From the NCBI RefSeq assembly GCF_030625865.1, contig NZ_DAOUQB010000026.1, forward strand, positions 1-43,878: a stretch of 43,878 nucleotides of DNA, read 5' to 3'. Source of the DNA: Anaerotignum sp. (lineage in GTDB: Bacteria; Bacillota; Clostridia; Lachnospirales; Anaerotignaceae). The translations under genes were made by a program, and so were the position numbers. The notes below the pieces were generated by a model. That model made no database searches and was not told where the DNA came from. It was given only the letters and a program-made list of their open reading frames with translations. Shown in pieces: positions 32,627-43,300 of this stretch (position 1 is its first letter; every line of letters begins with the position of its first letter).

Positions 32627-32711
32627 GCTTCCATTTATTAGGAAAGTAGAATTTTAAGTAAAGAAAAAGAGCTGAAAACCCAAGAAACCTTGAATCTTCA
32701 ACCCTTTATGA

Positions 32712-32785
32712 TGTCCCAGACAGGAGTCGAACCTGCGGCCTTCCCCTTAGGAGGGGGACGCTCTATCCAGCTGAGCTACTGAGAC
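32712..32785 (-). tRNA. tRNA-Arg (anticodon CCT)
   Basis: 74 nt, all four arms pair: acceptor GTCTCAG/CTGGGAC (one G-T pair), D-arm GCTC-AGCTGGATA-GAGC, anticodon arm TCCCC-CTCCTAA-GGGGA with anticodon CCT, T-arm GCAGG-TTCGACT-CCTGT. Discriminator A; the CCA end is not encoded (ATCA follows). It decodes AGG arginine codons. Confidence 0.96.
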
Positions 32786-32837
32786 ATATATTACGGAGAC
32801 AGATTTTATAAAAGCATTTAATAATCAGTCCTTTTCT

Positions 32838-32866
32838 ATTTTATGCGTAACCCCTGTTGTAGTCAA
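32838..32866 (-). promoter_or_regulatory. Promoter of tRNA-Arg
   Basis: Minus strand TTGACT (32861-32866), 17 nt, TAAAAT (32838-32843), about 50 bases before the tRNA. The spacer lies inside one arm of the 12-bp hairpin described next. Confidence 0.6.
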
Positions 32867-32897
32867 GTTATTTTCTGCTACAACAGGGGAATTTTTT
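32850..32897. terminator. Hairpin between tRNA-Arg and glmM
   Basis: Perfect 12-bp arms CCCCTGTTGTAG (32851-32862) and CTACAACAGGGG (32878-32889). The T-run (AATTTTTTT) is on the plus-strand side, so it fits a rightward intrinsic terminator; for leftward glmM transcripts it would be a hairpin without T-run. Confidence 0.6.
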
Positions 32898-34246
32898 TAT
32901 TGAAGCTTATCTTCTATAAAAGAAGCCAACTTTTTCGCTTCTCTCTCCATGGCCTCTTTGTCTTTACCTTCGATCATTACACGAACCAAAGGCTCTGTCC
33001 CTGAAGTACGAATTAATACCCTTCCCTCTCCAGAAAATTTTTCCTGCAAAGCTTCTATGGCCAATTTTATTTCAGGCACCCTCATATAATCATTTTTCTT
33101 GGTATTGTTAACCCGAGCATTTACTAAAACCTGAGGCATAACCTCCATAATTTTAGCCAATTCTGATGCTTTTTTGCCACTGCGTTTCATGACAGTTAAA
33201 AGCTGAATTGCCGTTAAAACACCATCACCCGTTGTATTATAATCCAGAAAAATGATATGCCCTGACTGCTCACCGCCTAAATTATATTCTTCTGCCAGCA
33301 TACACTCTAAAACATATCGGTCACCAACATTAGCCTGCAACACAGAAATTCCCTGTTCACGACCCATAATCGTCAACCCTAGGTTAGACATAACTGTGCC
33401 CACAACGGTATCTTTTTTCAATTCTCCCTTGGCTTTCATTTCACAACCGCAAATTGCCAAAATTTTGTCGCCGTCTATCAATTCTCCATTTTCATCCACA
33501 GCTAAACAGCGGTCTGCATCACCGTCAAAGGCAAAACCAATATCGGCGCCATTTTCTTTCACCAACGCAGCTAAATCCTCCATATGGGTAGAACCACATT
33601 TTTCGTTAATATTTGTTCCATCAGGCTCATTATGTATAATGCAAAGCTGTGCACCCAGTTCCAGCATCGTAATGGGTGCCGCCTTAAAAGCTGCTCCATT
33701 GGCACAATCCAATGCTACTTTTATCCCTCGGAAGCGCTCTTTTGTAGTATCCCTAAGGAAGGCAATATAATCATCCAGTGCATCCTCTGCATAGGATTTT
33801 GTTCCAATCCCACTGCCTATTGGGCAAGGTAAAACTTCCATACGGCTTAATACGATATCTTCAATTTCTTCCTCTAATTCATCACTCAATTTATAACCTT
33901 GATTACTGAAAAACTTGATGCCGTTATATTCAACAGGGTTATGGGATGCGGAAATCATAACCCCTGCATCCAACCGATAGTGACGTACCAAATATGCCAC
34001 AGCAGGTGTAGGAATTACCCCTGCAAGCACTGCATGCGCCCCCACAGAGCATATTCCTGCTACCAAAGCAGATTCCAGCATATCCCCACTGATTCGTGTA
34101 TCCATTGCAACCAAAATTCTGGGAGCATGTTTTTTCTCCTTCGTCAAAACATAAGCCCCAGCCCGACCAAGCTGATATGCCATCTCACCGGTCAATTCCG
34201 TATTGGCAACACCTCTAACACCATCAGTACCAAATAATCTTCCCAT
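32897..34246 (-). CDS. glmM: Phosphoglucosamine mutase GlmM
   Basis: A 449-aa enzyme converting glucosamine-6-phosphate to glucosamine-1-phosphate for UDP-GlcNAc, needed for peptidoglycan. Landmarks: MGRLFGTDGVRGVAN start, phosphoserine loop in GVMISASHNPVEYNGIKFF, metal-binding FAFDGDADRC, sugar loop GGEQSGHIIF, phosphate loop RTSGTEPLVRVM. ATG 34246 has GGAGG 9 nt upstream; longer starts lie in cdaR. It is the last of the cdaA-cdaR-glmM cluster, conserved across Firmicutes, where GlmM can bind and inhibit CdaA. Confidence 0.96.
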   Translation of the reverse strand: MGRLFGTDGVRGVANTELTGEMAYQLGRAGAYVLTKEKKHAPRILVAMDTRISGDMLESALVAGICSVGAHAVLAGVIPTPAVAYLVRHYRLDAGVMISASHNPVEYNGIKFFSNQGYKLSDELEEEIEDIVLSRMEVLPCPIGSGIGTKSYAEDALDDYIAFLRDTTKERFRGIKVALDCANGAAFKAAPITMLELGAQLCIIHNEPDGTNINEKCGSTHMEDLAALVKENGADIGFAFDGDADRCLAVDENGELIDGDKILAICGCEMKAKGELKKDTVVGTVMSNLGLTIMGREQGISVLQANVGDRYVLECMLAEEYNLGGEQSGHIIFLDYNTTGDGVLTAIQLLTVMKRSGKKASELAKIMEVMPQVLVNARVNNTKKNDYMRVPEIKLAIEALQEKFSGEGRVLIRTSGTEPLVRVMIEGKDKEAMEREAKKLASFIEDKLQ

Positions 34247-34265
34247 CTTCTTTCTCCTCCAACAA

Positions 34266-35537
34266 TCACGATTCGTTATCCGATACGGCTGTTTCCTCCG
34301 TAACGATAACATCAATATAAGCATAACCTGCCGTTACATCATCAGGCAAGTCTAATGCAATAAGAACCTTATGCTGACCCATAGTAAGTCCACTTACATC
34401 AACAGTTCCTGTCAAAGTACTCTCATCTATGCTATTAATCAACGCTTCATCACCGGTAATGTTCACATTGGTACTTCCACTAAGTTGGTAGTCCTTTCCT
34501 TTTTCCTGTTTCTGGACAGTCAACTGATCTGAATCAACTGTTACTTCACGGCTATTCACTCCTAAAATTTGTACATCAATCAATATTGTAGAACTATTCC
34601 CATTTTTTACTTGTACGCCCTCCGGAAGATAATCTGCCACTGGAAAGCTTTTGCTTACATCAGAGCTACGTCCCGAAATATCAATATCCGGAAGCTGTAA
34701 ATACACAAAATCAGTTAGCGCTTCCGCAGCGCCAACCACCTCTACAGTTTGAGGGGTACACGTTGTTTCTCCTAGTTCATAGCCCTCAGCCGGTGTGCCA
34801 GAAATATTAACTTTAATGGGGATTGTTTTTAAATTCAACGCATGATATGTAACACTGATTTCTGATATCCCAAGACTAACCCCTTTCACAGGAACCCCCT
34901 TGGCATCAAAAGCAATCAGCTTCGCACCAAGCTGTATATTATCTGCAACATCCTTGGCATTTATCCCGGCGCTTACTGTTGCAACCTGTTCCACCGCCGA
35001 CGCAGGTCCATTCACTGTAACCGTTTCCGCACTTAGAACAGGCCCGGAATATAAAACGTCTGCCGGAAGTTCCCCTTCCATGGATATGGTAATAGGAAGC
35101 TCTTTGCTTGCAATTTTTTCAATATGCACCTCAACCGTCGTGGGCACCTTACTCACAATGGTATATCCCGAGTAAACACCTATCATTTCCACATTAACTG
35201 GTAATGAAACGGTATCTCCATCCATAACAGAGGTTAGCCCCGATAAATCTACAGAAACATCAAGCCAATCATTAGACTGGTTCAAACGGTCAAGAGCCGT
35301 TCTTTGAGCTTTGACTTTAATACTTACCTTTGTTGCGGTTAAATCCCCCGCATTCTCCACAGTAAGCCCTCTATTGGTTAAAACATTCATATTTTCTAAA
35401 GTAATGTATTTCGAATAGGTTCTGGTATCCACAGGTTGATTGATATTGATTACCATGAACCACATAATAATGGCAATGCCGATGGAGAGAAGTTTCCATC
35501 CCAAATCCTTCATCAGTAATTCTTGAAATTTTTTCAT
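34266..35537 (-). CDS. cdaR: YbbR-domain regulator of CdaA (CdaR)
   Basis: A 423-aa membrane-anchored protein. A single TM segment (about 16-32, LGWKLLSIGIAIIMWFMVIN) is followed by four YbbR repeats (around 45-130, 135-215, 220-300, 310-400), seen as strings like SKVPTTVEVHIEKIASKELPI and NLKTIPIKVNISGTPAEGYEL. CdaR sits outside the membrane and tunes CdaA activity. The ATG overlaps the cdaA stop by four bases, and GGAAGG lies 8 nt upstream. The gene order cdaA-cdaR-glmM makes the identity firm. Confidence 0.93.
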   Translation of the reverse strand: MKKFQELLMKDLGWKLLSIGIAIIMWFMVININQPVDTRTYSKYITLENMNVLTNRGLTVENAGDLTATKVSIKVKAQRTALDRLNQSNDWLDVSVDLSGLTSVMDGDTVSLPVNVEMIGVYSGYTIVSKVPTTVEVHIEKIASKELPITISMEGELPADVLYSGPVLSAETVTVNGPASAVEQVATVSAGINAKDVADNIQLGAKLIAFDAKGVPVKGVSLGISEISVTYHALNLKTIPIKVNISGTPAEGYELGETTCTPQTVEVVGAAEALTDFVYLQLPDIDISGRSSDVSKSFPVADYLPEGVQVKNGNSSTILIDVQILGVNSREVTVDSDQLTVQKQEKGKDYQLSGSTNVNITGDEALINSIDESTLTGTVDVSGLTMGQHKVLIALDLPDDVTAGYAYIDVIVTEETAVSDNES

Positions 35538-36388
35538 TTAGCCTGCCTTCCTTTCCAAAAAGAGAGTTTCTTTTTACCAACTTTCTTGGTTTGTGAAAGC
35601 ATCGTTCTTAATTGCTCCGCGGTCAAATCCCGGTAAAGGACACCGCCCCTTGCCACAGAAATAGAGCCCGTTTCTTCTGACACTACAATGACATAGGCAT
35701 CCGATACCTCGCTGGCACCAATTGCCGCACGGTGCCTCGTGCCTAATTCCATACTGATTTCATTACTGTCTGTCAAAGGCAAAAAGCAAGTTGCCGCCGC
35801 CACACGGTTTCTGCGAACAATCACTGCACCATCATGCAACGGTGTATTATGTTCAAAAATATTTATTAAAAGCTGACTGGAAATCACCCCATCAATGGGA
35901 ATTCCCGTCCTTTCTAAATCTCCTAAAGGCACTTCCTGTTCAATCAAAATCAAAGCCCCTGTGCGTGCGGCTCCCATTTTATCTACGGCCTTGATAATTT
36001 CATCCACCGTACGGACACTTACTTTCTTGCCTTCCTCTTCCTCTGTGCGCATAAAATAGGAAAAAAACTGACCTTTTCCCAGCTGTTCCAAGGCTTTTCT
36101 CAATTCCGGCTGGAAAACAACAATAACAGCAATAATACCAACAGAAATCGTATTAGACAGTATCCAAAGGATTGTATTTAACTGCAAAATGGTTGCAATC
36201 GCCGCCAAAGCCAGAATAACCAAAATACCTTTAAACAAAACCCACGCTCTGGTTTCCTTAATCCAAAAAATAATTTTATAAATAATATATGCAACAATCA
36301 GAATGTCCAAAATATCAAAAAAACCAAAAGAAGGCCGTACAAAGCCGGTTACCCCTAAGTTATCAAAAAAACCCATAAACGCTTCCAT
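35534..36388 (-). CDS. cdaA: Membrane diadenylate cyclase CdaA
   Basis: The main cyclic di-AMP synthase of Firmicutes, about 284 aa: converts two ATP to cyclic di-AMP at the inner membrane face. Three N-terminal TM segments (about 24-42, 50-70, 74-95) are followed by the DAC catalytic domain with HDGAVIV and GTRHRAAIG, the two nucleotide and metal binding motifs. ATG 36388 (MEAFMGFFDN) gives the common length; ATG 36376 and 36439 are possible but none has a perfect RBS. Likely controls turgor and osmolyte uptake, including the BusR/OpuC-type genes elsewhere in this window. Confidence 0.95.
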   Translation of the reverse strand: MEAFMGFFDNLGVTGFVRPSFGFFDILDILIVAYIIYKIIFWIKETRAWVLFKGILVILALAAIATILQLNTILWILSNTISVGIIAVIVVFQPELRKALEQLGKGQFFSYFMRTEEEEGKKVSVRTVDEIIKAVDKMGAARTGALILIEQEVPLGDLERTGIPIDGVISSQLLINIFEHNTPLHDGAVIVRRNRVAAATCFLPLTDSNEISMELGTRHRAAIGASEVSDAYVIVVSEETGSISVARGGVLYRDLTAEQLRTMLSQTKKVGKKKLSFWKGRQAK

Positions 36389-36551
36389 AATACACACCCA
36401 ATTCCTTAAAAATTGACTTCCTTCCCATTTATATATCATACCATAGAATCTTAAGAAGCAGAAAAAAATTGCATATCTTTATTGAACATTTTTTCGAACT
36501 TCAAGCTCCTGTAAAAATACACATAGACTCTTGTTTGCATTCTTTATACAC

Positions 36552-36557
36552 ATTATA
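36552..36557 (-). promoter_or_regulatory. Probable extended -10 of the cdaA operon
   Basis: Minus strand TGC-TATAAT, with no good -35 at 17 nt. About 165 bases upstream of the chosen cdaA start. The remaining leader up to 36389 shows no recognised RNA element. Confidence 0.45.
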
Positions 36558-36640
36558 GCATAAACGCAACTGAATTGTTATATAAAGTCTATGAAAACCC
36601 CTATAGAACAGAATATGGCAAATGAAATCTTCTCAGCACC

Positions 36641-36682
36641 AAAAAAGAACACTTCCAAGATTTCTCCATGAAAGTGTTCTTA
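36641..36682 (-). terminator. Terminator of lysS
   Basis: Minus strand AAGAACACTT-loop-AAGTGTTCTT followed by TTTT; a strong 10-bp stem about 90 bases past the lysS stop. Confidence 0.85.
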
Positions 36683-36769
36683 CAAAATTCAGTTTATTGA
36701 AACTGTATCCCTGCCCCAAATAAAAGCATATTTTTCATATCAGCATTCTGAAAAATGTTACATTGGAAA

Positions 36770-38278
36770 TTATTTATCCAAGGGCTTCATCGTCGGAAAC
36801 AAAATAACATCTCGGATAGAGACAGCTTCTGTCAACAACATAACAAAACGGTCAATTCCTACGCCCAAACCACCGGTAGGAGGCATACCATACTCCAATG
36901 CAGTTAAGAAGTCTTCATCAATCATATTTGCTTCGTCGTCTCCCGCTTCACGGAGCATTTCCTGATATTCAAAACGTCCACGCTGGTCGATGGGATCATT
37001 TAATTCGGAGTATGCGTTTGCATATTCTCTACCCACAATAAATAACTCAAAACGGTCTGTATATTCAGGGTTTTCAAGCTTTCTCTTCGTCAAAGGAGAA
37101 ACCTCCACAGGATAGTCAATAACAAAGGTTGGCTGAATCAAGTTCTTTTCTACAAACTCTTCAAAGAATAACAGTAGAATATCCCCTTTCACATGACGAT
37201 CCTCAAAATCTACATGGCGTTCTTTTGCCAAAGCCTTTGCTTCCTCAGTATCTTTCACCAAATCAAAGTCTACTCCTGTAAACTCCTTAACCAGGGAAAC
37301 CATGGTTTTTCTTGCAAAAGGCTGCCCCAAGTCTAAATCATGACCGCCATATTGAACCTTTGTTGAACCAAGCACACTTTGTGCAACGGTACGGAACATC
37401 TCTTCTGTGATGTCCATCATGCCGTTATAGTCCGTATATGCCTGATACAATTCCATCAACGTAAATTCAGGGTTATGTCTTACGGAAATCCCTTCATTAC
37501 GGAATACACGTCCAATTTCATATACTCTTTCAAAGCCGCCCACAATCAAACGCTTTAAAGGCAATTCCAAGGCAATACGGCAATACATATCAATATCCAG
37601 TGTATTGTGGTGGGTAATAAACGGTCTTGCGGAGGCACCGCCGGGAATGGTCTGCAAAACAGGGGTTTCCACTTCCAAAAAGCCCTTTCCGTCCAAAAAT
37701 CTTCTGATTTCACTGATAATTTTGGAACGTTTAATAAATGTATCCCTTACTTCCGGGTTCACAATTAAGTCCATATATCTTTGACGATAGCGCAATTCCT
37801 GATCCTTTAAGCCGTGGAACTTTTCAGGCAGAACCTGTAGGCTTTTTGAAAGCAAAGTCACTTCTTTTGCATGTACAGAGGTTTCGCCTGTTTTGGTACG
37901 GAAAACAAAGCCTTTGATGCCGATAATGTCGCCAATATCAAATTTTTTAAATGCAGCGTATTCCTCATCGCCAATATCGTTTCGGCTAACATAAGACTGA
38001 ATGGTTCCGTTACGATCTTGAATATTGCAAAAAGACGCCTTCCCCATAATACGTTTACTCATCAAACGCCCTGCAATGGCCACATCTTTTCCTTCCAACG
38101 CATCAAATCCATCCTTAATTTCATCGCCGTGATGGGTTACATCAAATTTCACGATTTCAAAAGGATTCTTTCCCTCTGCCTGCAATTGTGCCAGTTTATC
38201 ACGACGGATAAGAATTTGCTCGCTCAACTCCTGCTGCGTTAATTCCTTCTCCTGTACGTTTTCCTTCTGCTCTGCCAC
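36770..38278 (-). CDS. lysS: Lysyl-tRNA synthetase, class II (LysS)
   Basis: Charges tRNA-Lys, about 502 aa. The N-terminal OB-fold binds the anticodon (about 50-150: [21 protein letters not shown]). The class II core has motif 2 [21 protein letters not shown] and motif 3 [14 protein letters not shown], plus the lysine-specific [16 protein letters not shown] 38278 is preferred: GGAGG lies 7 nt upstream; the GTG at 38323 would add a poorly supported 15-residue tail. It follows greA by 51 bases, the order found in many Firmicutes, so greA and lysS are likely cotranscribed. Confidence 0.95.
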   Translation of the reverse strand: MAEQKENVQEKELTQQELSEQILIRRDKLAQLQAEGKNPFEIVKFDVTHHGDEIKDGFDALEGKDVAIAGRLMSKRIMGKASFCNIQDRNGTIQSYVSRNDIGDEEYAAFKKFDIGDIIGIKGFVFRTKTGETSVHAKEVTLLSKSLQVLPEKFHGLKDQELRYRQRYMDLIVNPEVRDTFIKRSKIISEIRRFLDGKGFLEVETPVLQTIPGGASARPFITHHNTLDIDMYCRIALELPLKRLIVGGFERVYEIGRVFRNEGISVRHNPEFTLMELYQAYTDYNGMMDITEEMFRTVAQSVLGSTKVQYGGHDLDLGQPFARKTMVSLVKEFTGVDFDLVKDTEEAKALAKERHVDFEDRHVKGDILLLFFEEFVEKNLIQPTFVIDYPVEVSPLTKRKLENPEYTDRFELFIVGREYANAYSELNDPIDQRGRFEYQEMLREAGDDEANMIDEDFLTALEYGMPPTGGLGVGIDRFVMLLTEAVSIRDVILFPTMKPLDK

Positions 38279-38329
38279 GTTCTTTCCTCCATTCCCTTTT
38301 GGCTTTTGTTCTGCCAACTTCACACTCCG

Positions 38330-38806
38330 TTATCTTTTAATAGATCTTACTTCAAAAACTGCTTCACCATCCGGCGTTTCAATACTGATTTTTTCACCAT
38401 TTTTGTGTCCTAAAAGGGTACTACCCACAGGGGACTCATTAGAAATACGCCCATTCATGGGATCTGCCTCTGCAGAACCTACAATGGTATAGGTCATAAC
38501 TTCGTCAAACTCCTCATCATACAGCTCTACCGTGGAACCCAAACCAATTACATCGTTTGAAACATCTTCATCATCAATTACCTCTGCATTACGCAGCATT
38601 TTTTCAAGAACAACAATTCTTGCTTCAATTTCAGCCTGTTCCTCCTTGGCTGCATCATATTCCGCATTTTCAGACAAGTCACCCTGTCCTCTCGCTTCTT
38701 TAATTTTTTCTGCAATTTCTTTTCTTTTGACGGTTTTCAAATTCTCCAGTTCATCTTCCATCTTTTTCAATCCATCATAAGTTAAAACAACCTTTTTATC
38801 AGCCAT
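38330..38806 (-). CDS. greA: Transcription elongation factor GreA
   Basis: Rescues backtracked RNA polymerase by stimulating transcript cleavage, about 158 aa. The N-terminal coiled-coil finger ([20 protein letters not shown] ... [20 protein letters not shown]) carries the acidic tip residues Asp and Glu in [10 protein letters not shown], and the C-terminal FKBP-like domain has [24 protein letters not shown] 38806 ([12 protein letters not shown]) matches the family length; ATG 38818 and 38851 are upstream alternatives. AGGGAG lies 12-14 nt upstream, a little far. Confidence 0.94.
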   Translation of the reverse strand: MADKKVVLTYDGLKKMEDELENLKTVKRKEIAEKIKEARGQGDLSENAEYDAAKEEQAEIEARIVVLEKMLRNAEVIDDEDVSNDVIGLGSTVELYDEEFDEVMTYTIVGSAEADPMNGRISNESPVGSTLLGHKNGEKISIETPDGEAVFEVRSIKR

Positions 38807-38881
38807 GGCCGTTGTCATCTCCCTTTTTCCCGGAATTCTCCGCTTTTTCATTTTTCCTTGTCCATACTACATTAACTAAGG

Positions 38882-38907
38882 AAAAAAGAGGGCCTCGACC
38901 CTCAAAA
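38882..38907 (-). terminator. Terminator upstream of greA, ends the 38974 gene
   Basis: Minus strand GAGGG-TCGAGG-CCCTC followed by T6. It lies about 65 bases after the stop of the unknown gene at 38974-39906. Confidence 0.8.
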
Positions 38908-38973
38908 TTCATTGATAAATTATATAATACTTAAAGAAGGGTTGTCAATGTTTAAATCCCCCGAAAATGGAAA

Positions 38974-39906
38974 TCATCCTTGATTTTTCGGAATTTTTAC
39001 CCGCTTGCCCAGAGTGGAAAACCCGCTGACACAAAAGCCCTTCTCTTTTAAGTCAAAATAAATTTCCTCAGCCTGCATTTTGGGAAAATGATCCAACCAA
39101 AAATTTTGGAAACTCATACAATTGATAAATGCCTCAGCTTCTGCCCTTCTGCCTTCCAACTGCTTGCCATCTAAGATAAAATAAAACCCCTCGGCTGCTA
39201 CAACATCCCAACGTCTTTGGGACAATCTGCGTAATGTGGGACGGTTTCCCGCAGCATCAATAAAAACGGCATATCTTTTTAATATATGCTCATAACCCGT
39301 CTGCTCCATACCGCAAACGATAATCCCATCCCCTTCAGAAAACAAGGGATTTTTGGGGGAAGAAAATACCTCTGTCAACAAGCCCTTTTCTGCAAAAAGC
39401 TCCTCTTGTATTTCTTCCAGTTCCCCAGTATTATCCGCAAAAAACGAAAGATGATTCACATAATCACCCATACCTGCCAAAACCAGCGGCAATACTTGGG
39501 GATCGGTACCGGAAATCACATAATGTGCTTCCTCCGGATTTTTCCCCTGACGTCGTAATGCTTCTGCCGCTCCGTCAAAGGCAAATAACGCTGCCAAAAT
39601 TCTCCCGTTGGCAACAGGCAAAATTTTTTGAGGAAATTCACCTTCATGGGGCCCAACAATGATTCCCGCGCCTTCTGCCGCCAAGGTTTTTATCAAAGCC
39701 TCCGCCTTGCCCCGCCAAGGTGTTGGCAAGCCTTGCCCTGGAACAGTGGACAACACCCCAAACAGTGTATCGTCCTTTTCATAAATGGTGTAAGGTTTCT
39801 TTGAAAGAATATATTTTTCCCGTAATTTCTTCGTTAAAATGTTGGTCCAACCAGGTAAGGATAATTGTTCTCTTTCTTCCAAAAAACGAACCTCTGCAAT
39901 TTTCAT
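38974..39906 (-). CDS. Conserved-looking protein of unknown function, 310 aa
   Basis: Not recognised. A cytoplasmic, well-structured protein without signal or TM. The middle (about 140-240) alternates hydrophobic strands and helices (AHYVISGTDPQVLPLVLAGMG, EGDGIIVCGMEQTGYEHIL, YAVFIDAAGNRPTLRRLSQ), resembling a Rossmann-like a/b fold without a clear GxGxxG. The N-terminus (KIAEVRFLEEREQLSLPGW) looks like an extra small domain. GGGGGAG lies 5 nt before the ATG at 39906; the longer ATG at 39954 has no RBS. Codon use is like its neighbours, and it is next to greA-lysS, so it seems a core gene rather than a recent arrival. Confidence 0.7.
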   Translation of the reverse strand: MKIAEVRFLEEREQLSLPGWTNILTKKLREKYILSKKPYTIYEKDDTLFGVLSTVPGQGLPTPWRGKAEALIKTLAAEGAGIIVGPHEGEFPQKILPVANGRILAALFAFDGAAEALRRQGKNPEEAHYVISGTDPQVLPLVLAGMGDYVNHLSFFADNTGELEEIQEELFAEKGLLTEVFSSPKNPLFSEGDGIIVCGMEQTGYEHILKRYAVFIDAAGNRPTLRRLSQRRWDVVAAEGFYFILDGKQLEGRRAEAEAFINCMSFQNFWLDHFPKMQAEEIYFDLKEKGFCVSGFSTLGKRVKIPKNQG

Positions 39907-40220
39907 ATAATCTCCCCCTCTTCCCCATAAAAATATGTATTTATTGTCATACAATGCAGAAATGCTTCCAACTTATTTTTCATAATAACCTATTTAAAAC
40001 CCCTTAGCTTTCATAAAAAAAATAAATTGTTTGTATTTTTGTACAATTTTCTTCGTTTCGCAGTTCCTATTTTTTACCAACTAAATCATATCGCCTTTTC
40101 CTTTTTAATATAATTATATATGTTTTGAATCGAATACAATTACTATATAGTAAAAATACACAAAAATTATTTTTTATAGCTGATTCAGCACTCTTTCCAA
40201 TAAATTTTATTGGTGAAATA

Positions 40221-40249
40221 TTGACAACAACAAACTTGCAAACTATCAT
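40221..40249 (+). promoter_or_regulatory. Probable promoter of the PFOR gene
   Basis: TTGACA (40221-40226), 17 nt, TATCAT (40244-40249), about 98 bases before the ATG. The rest of the 39907-40346 gap shows no gene; a second -10-like TATACT sits at 40320-40325 without a -35. Confidence 0.6.
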
Positions 40250-40346
40250 CAAATTAGGAAAGACGTATTTACCCTGTGTTCGTTTCGATGGATACGGGAT
40301 GTATTTTAGAAGTATTTTGTATACTGTATATGAAAGGAGAACACTC

Positions 40347-43300
40347 ATGAATACTAAAATCATGAAAACTATGGATGGTAACGAAGCTGCTGCGTATATT
40401 TCCTACGCTTTTACTGAAGTTGCAACCATCTATCCTATCACCCCATCCTCCCCTATGGCGGAACATGTTGATACCTGGGCAGCCAATGGCAAGAAAAACC
40501 TTTTTGGTCAAACCGTTCGTTTGGTTGAAATGGAATCCGAAGCAGGTGCTGCAGGTGCTATGCATGGTGCCTTGGAAGCAGGGACTTTAACAACTACATA
40601 TACTGCCTCTCAAGGCCTTTTATTAATGATACCCCCCATGTATCGTATTGCAGGACAGCTAAAACCCGGTGTTTTCCACGTTAGCTCCAGAACCGTGGGA
40701 ACCCATGCCTTCTCTATTTTTGGCGATCATTCCGACGTAATGAGCTGTCGTCAAATCGGTTGTGCTATGCTTTCCTCTGCATCCGTACAAGAAGTTATGG
40801 ATTTGGGCGGTGTTGCCCATTTGGCAGCAATTAAAGGCAGTGTTCCTTTTATCCATTTCTTTGATGGATTCCGAACCTCCCACGAACTGCAAAAAATCGA
40901 AATCATGGATTATGAAGAAATCGGAAAACTCATGGATCAGGATGAACTGAGAAAGTTCCGCAAAAACGCCTTGAATCCCGAGCGTCCCGTTCAGCGTTCC
41001 ACCGTACAAAATCCTGATGTTTTCTTCCAAAACAGAGAAGCTTGCTCTCCTTTTTACAAACGACTTCCTGGCATTGTGGAAGAATATATGAACGAAATCA
41101 ATAAAATTACAGGCAGAAACTACAAGCTTTTTAACTACTTTGGTTCTACCGATGCAGAACATGTCATCATTGCCATGGGCTCCGTTTCCGGTGCAATTCA
41201 AGAAGTTGTGGAATATCTTAACGAAAAAGGCGAAAAGATTGGCTTCTTACAGGTTCATCTGTATCGTCCTTTCTCCATGGAACACTTTATGAAGGCTCTG
41301 CCCGAAACAGCCAAAGTCATCACTGTTATGGATCGGACAAAAGAGCCCGGTGCTTTAGGCGAACCCCTTTACGAAGACGTTTGTTCCGCTTTAATGGAAA
41401 AAGGCAGAGTTCTTAAAGTCCTTGCGGGAAGATATGGCCTTTCCTCCAAAGATGTTACGCCTGCTCAAATTATCTCCGTATTTGATAACATGAAGGGAGA
41501 ACAAAAAAATCACTTCACCGTGGGCATTCATGATGATGTAAGCATGAGTTCTCTTACTGTTGGTGCAGAACCGGAAGTAGCAAGCGAATCTACCATTGCT
41601 TGTAAATTCTGGGGGCTTGGTTCTGATGGTACCGTAGGCGCCAATAAAAACTCCATTAAAATCATTGGGGACCATACCGATAAATATGCGCAGGCATACT
41701 TCGAATATGACACAAAGAAATCAGGCGGTATCACAAAAAGTCATTTGCGTTTTGGTGACACACCAATCCGCTCCAGCTATTTGATTTCTAAGGCTGACTT
41801 TGTTGCTTGCCATAATCAATCCTATATTAATAAATATGATATTGTTTCCGAAATCAAACCGGGTGGTACTTTCCTTTTAAACTGTGGCTGGAAAGCAGAT
41901 GAATTGGATACCCACCTTCCTGCGGAAGTAAAAAAATATATTGCTAACAACAATATTTCTTTCTATACCATTGACGCTGTGGAAATCTGCCGTGAAATTG
42001 GTCTGGGTAACAGAACAAATACCGTTTTACAGTCTGCTTTCTTTAAATTGGCAAACATTATTCCTGCAGAGGATGCCGTAGGCTATATGAAAGCTGCCAT
42101 TGAAAAATCCTATGGATTAAAAGGTGAAAAGATTGTAAATATGAATTTTGCTGCGGTAGACGCAGGGTTAAGCGGTTTAGAAAAAATTGATGTGCCTGAA
42201 AGCTGGAAAAATGCAAAGGATGTAAATAAAGATGATCTAAAACGCATTCTTCCAGAATATGTGGAAAAACTCTTAATTCCTATGAATGCGCAAAAGGGTG
42301 ATACCCTCCCCGTTTCCGTATTCTTAGGCAGAGAGGACGGCACAGTGCCTTTGGGTACCTCTGCTTATGAAAAACGTGGGGTTGCTATCGACGTACCTGA
42401 ATGGAACATCGATAACTGTATTCAGTGTAATCAATGTTCTTATGTCTGCCCTCATGCCTGCATCCGTCCTTTCCTCCTTACCGAGGAAGAAGCAAACAAT
42501 GCACCTAACGGCTATGAAACAAAGAAGGCAAACGGTGCTGGGGAAATTGGCAAATATCGTTATCGTATTCAAATTGATCCTCTGGATTGCCAGGGTTGCG
42601 GCGCTTGCGTTGTAGCTTGCCCTGCAAAAGAAAAAGCCTTGACCATGAAACCTTTGGATACACAAATGGGTGAAATGACAAACTGGGAATACTCTTTAGC
42701 CCTTTCCCATAAAGAAAATCCTATGGACAAATACAGTGTAAAGGGAAGCCAGTTTGAACAGCCTTTACTTGAGTTCTCCGGTGCTTGTGCCGGCTGTGGT
42801 GAAACACCCTATGCAAAACTAATGACACAGCTTTACGGTGACAGAATGTATCTTGCTAATGCAACAGGCTGCACCCAGGCTTGGGGCGCAGCAGCTCCTT
42901 GCGTACCTTATACCACGAATAAGGACGGTTGGGGCCCTGCATGGAGTAACTCTTTGTTTGAAAACAACGCTGAATTCTCTATGGGTATGGTTCTTGCTGT
43001 AGAACAGCAAAGAGAACGCATTAAAATGCAGTTAAAAGAATTATTGGCTGTTTGCGATGATAAAGCTTTACATGCAGCGGCAAAAGTTTGGTTTGACCAT
43101 TACGATGACGGCCACAGAAGTAAAGAAGATACCAAGGCCTTGATTGTCGCTTTGGAAAAAGCTAAGGTTTCCGGAGAAGGTGCTGAATTGAAAGCCTTTA
43201 TCCTGGATAACAAAGAACACCTTACCAAAAAATCCATGTGGATGTACGGCGGTGACGGCTGGGCATACGATATTGGATATGGTGGTCTGGATCATGTTTT

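Noticed and set aside
36440-36640. Small ORF in the cdaA leader (MFNKDMQFFSAS)
   Set aside because: Its AGGAG-like sequence is too far upstream and the frame is short and unconserved as far as can be judged.
38279-38329. T-box or lysine riboswitch upstream of lysS
   Set aside because: The gap between greA and lysS is only 51 bases, with no room for such an element.
40659-41201. Leftward 180-codon ORF inside PFOR
   Set aside because: Antisense to a highly conserved enzyme; composition is a shadow.
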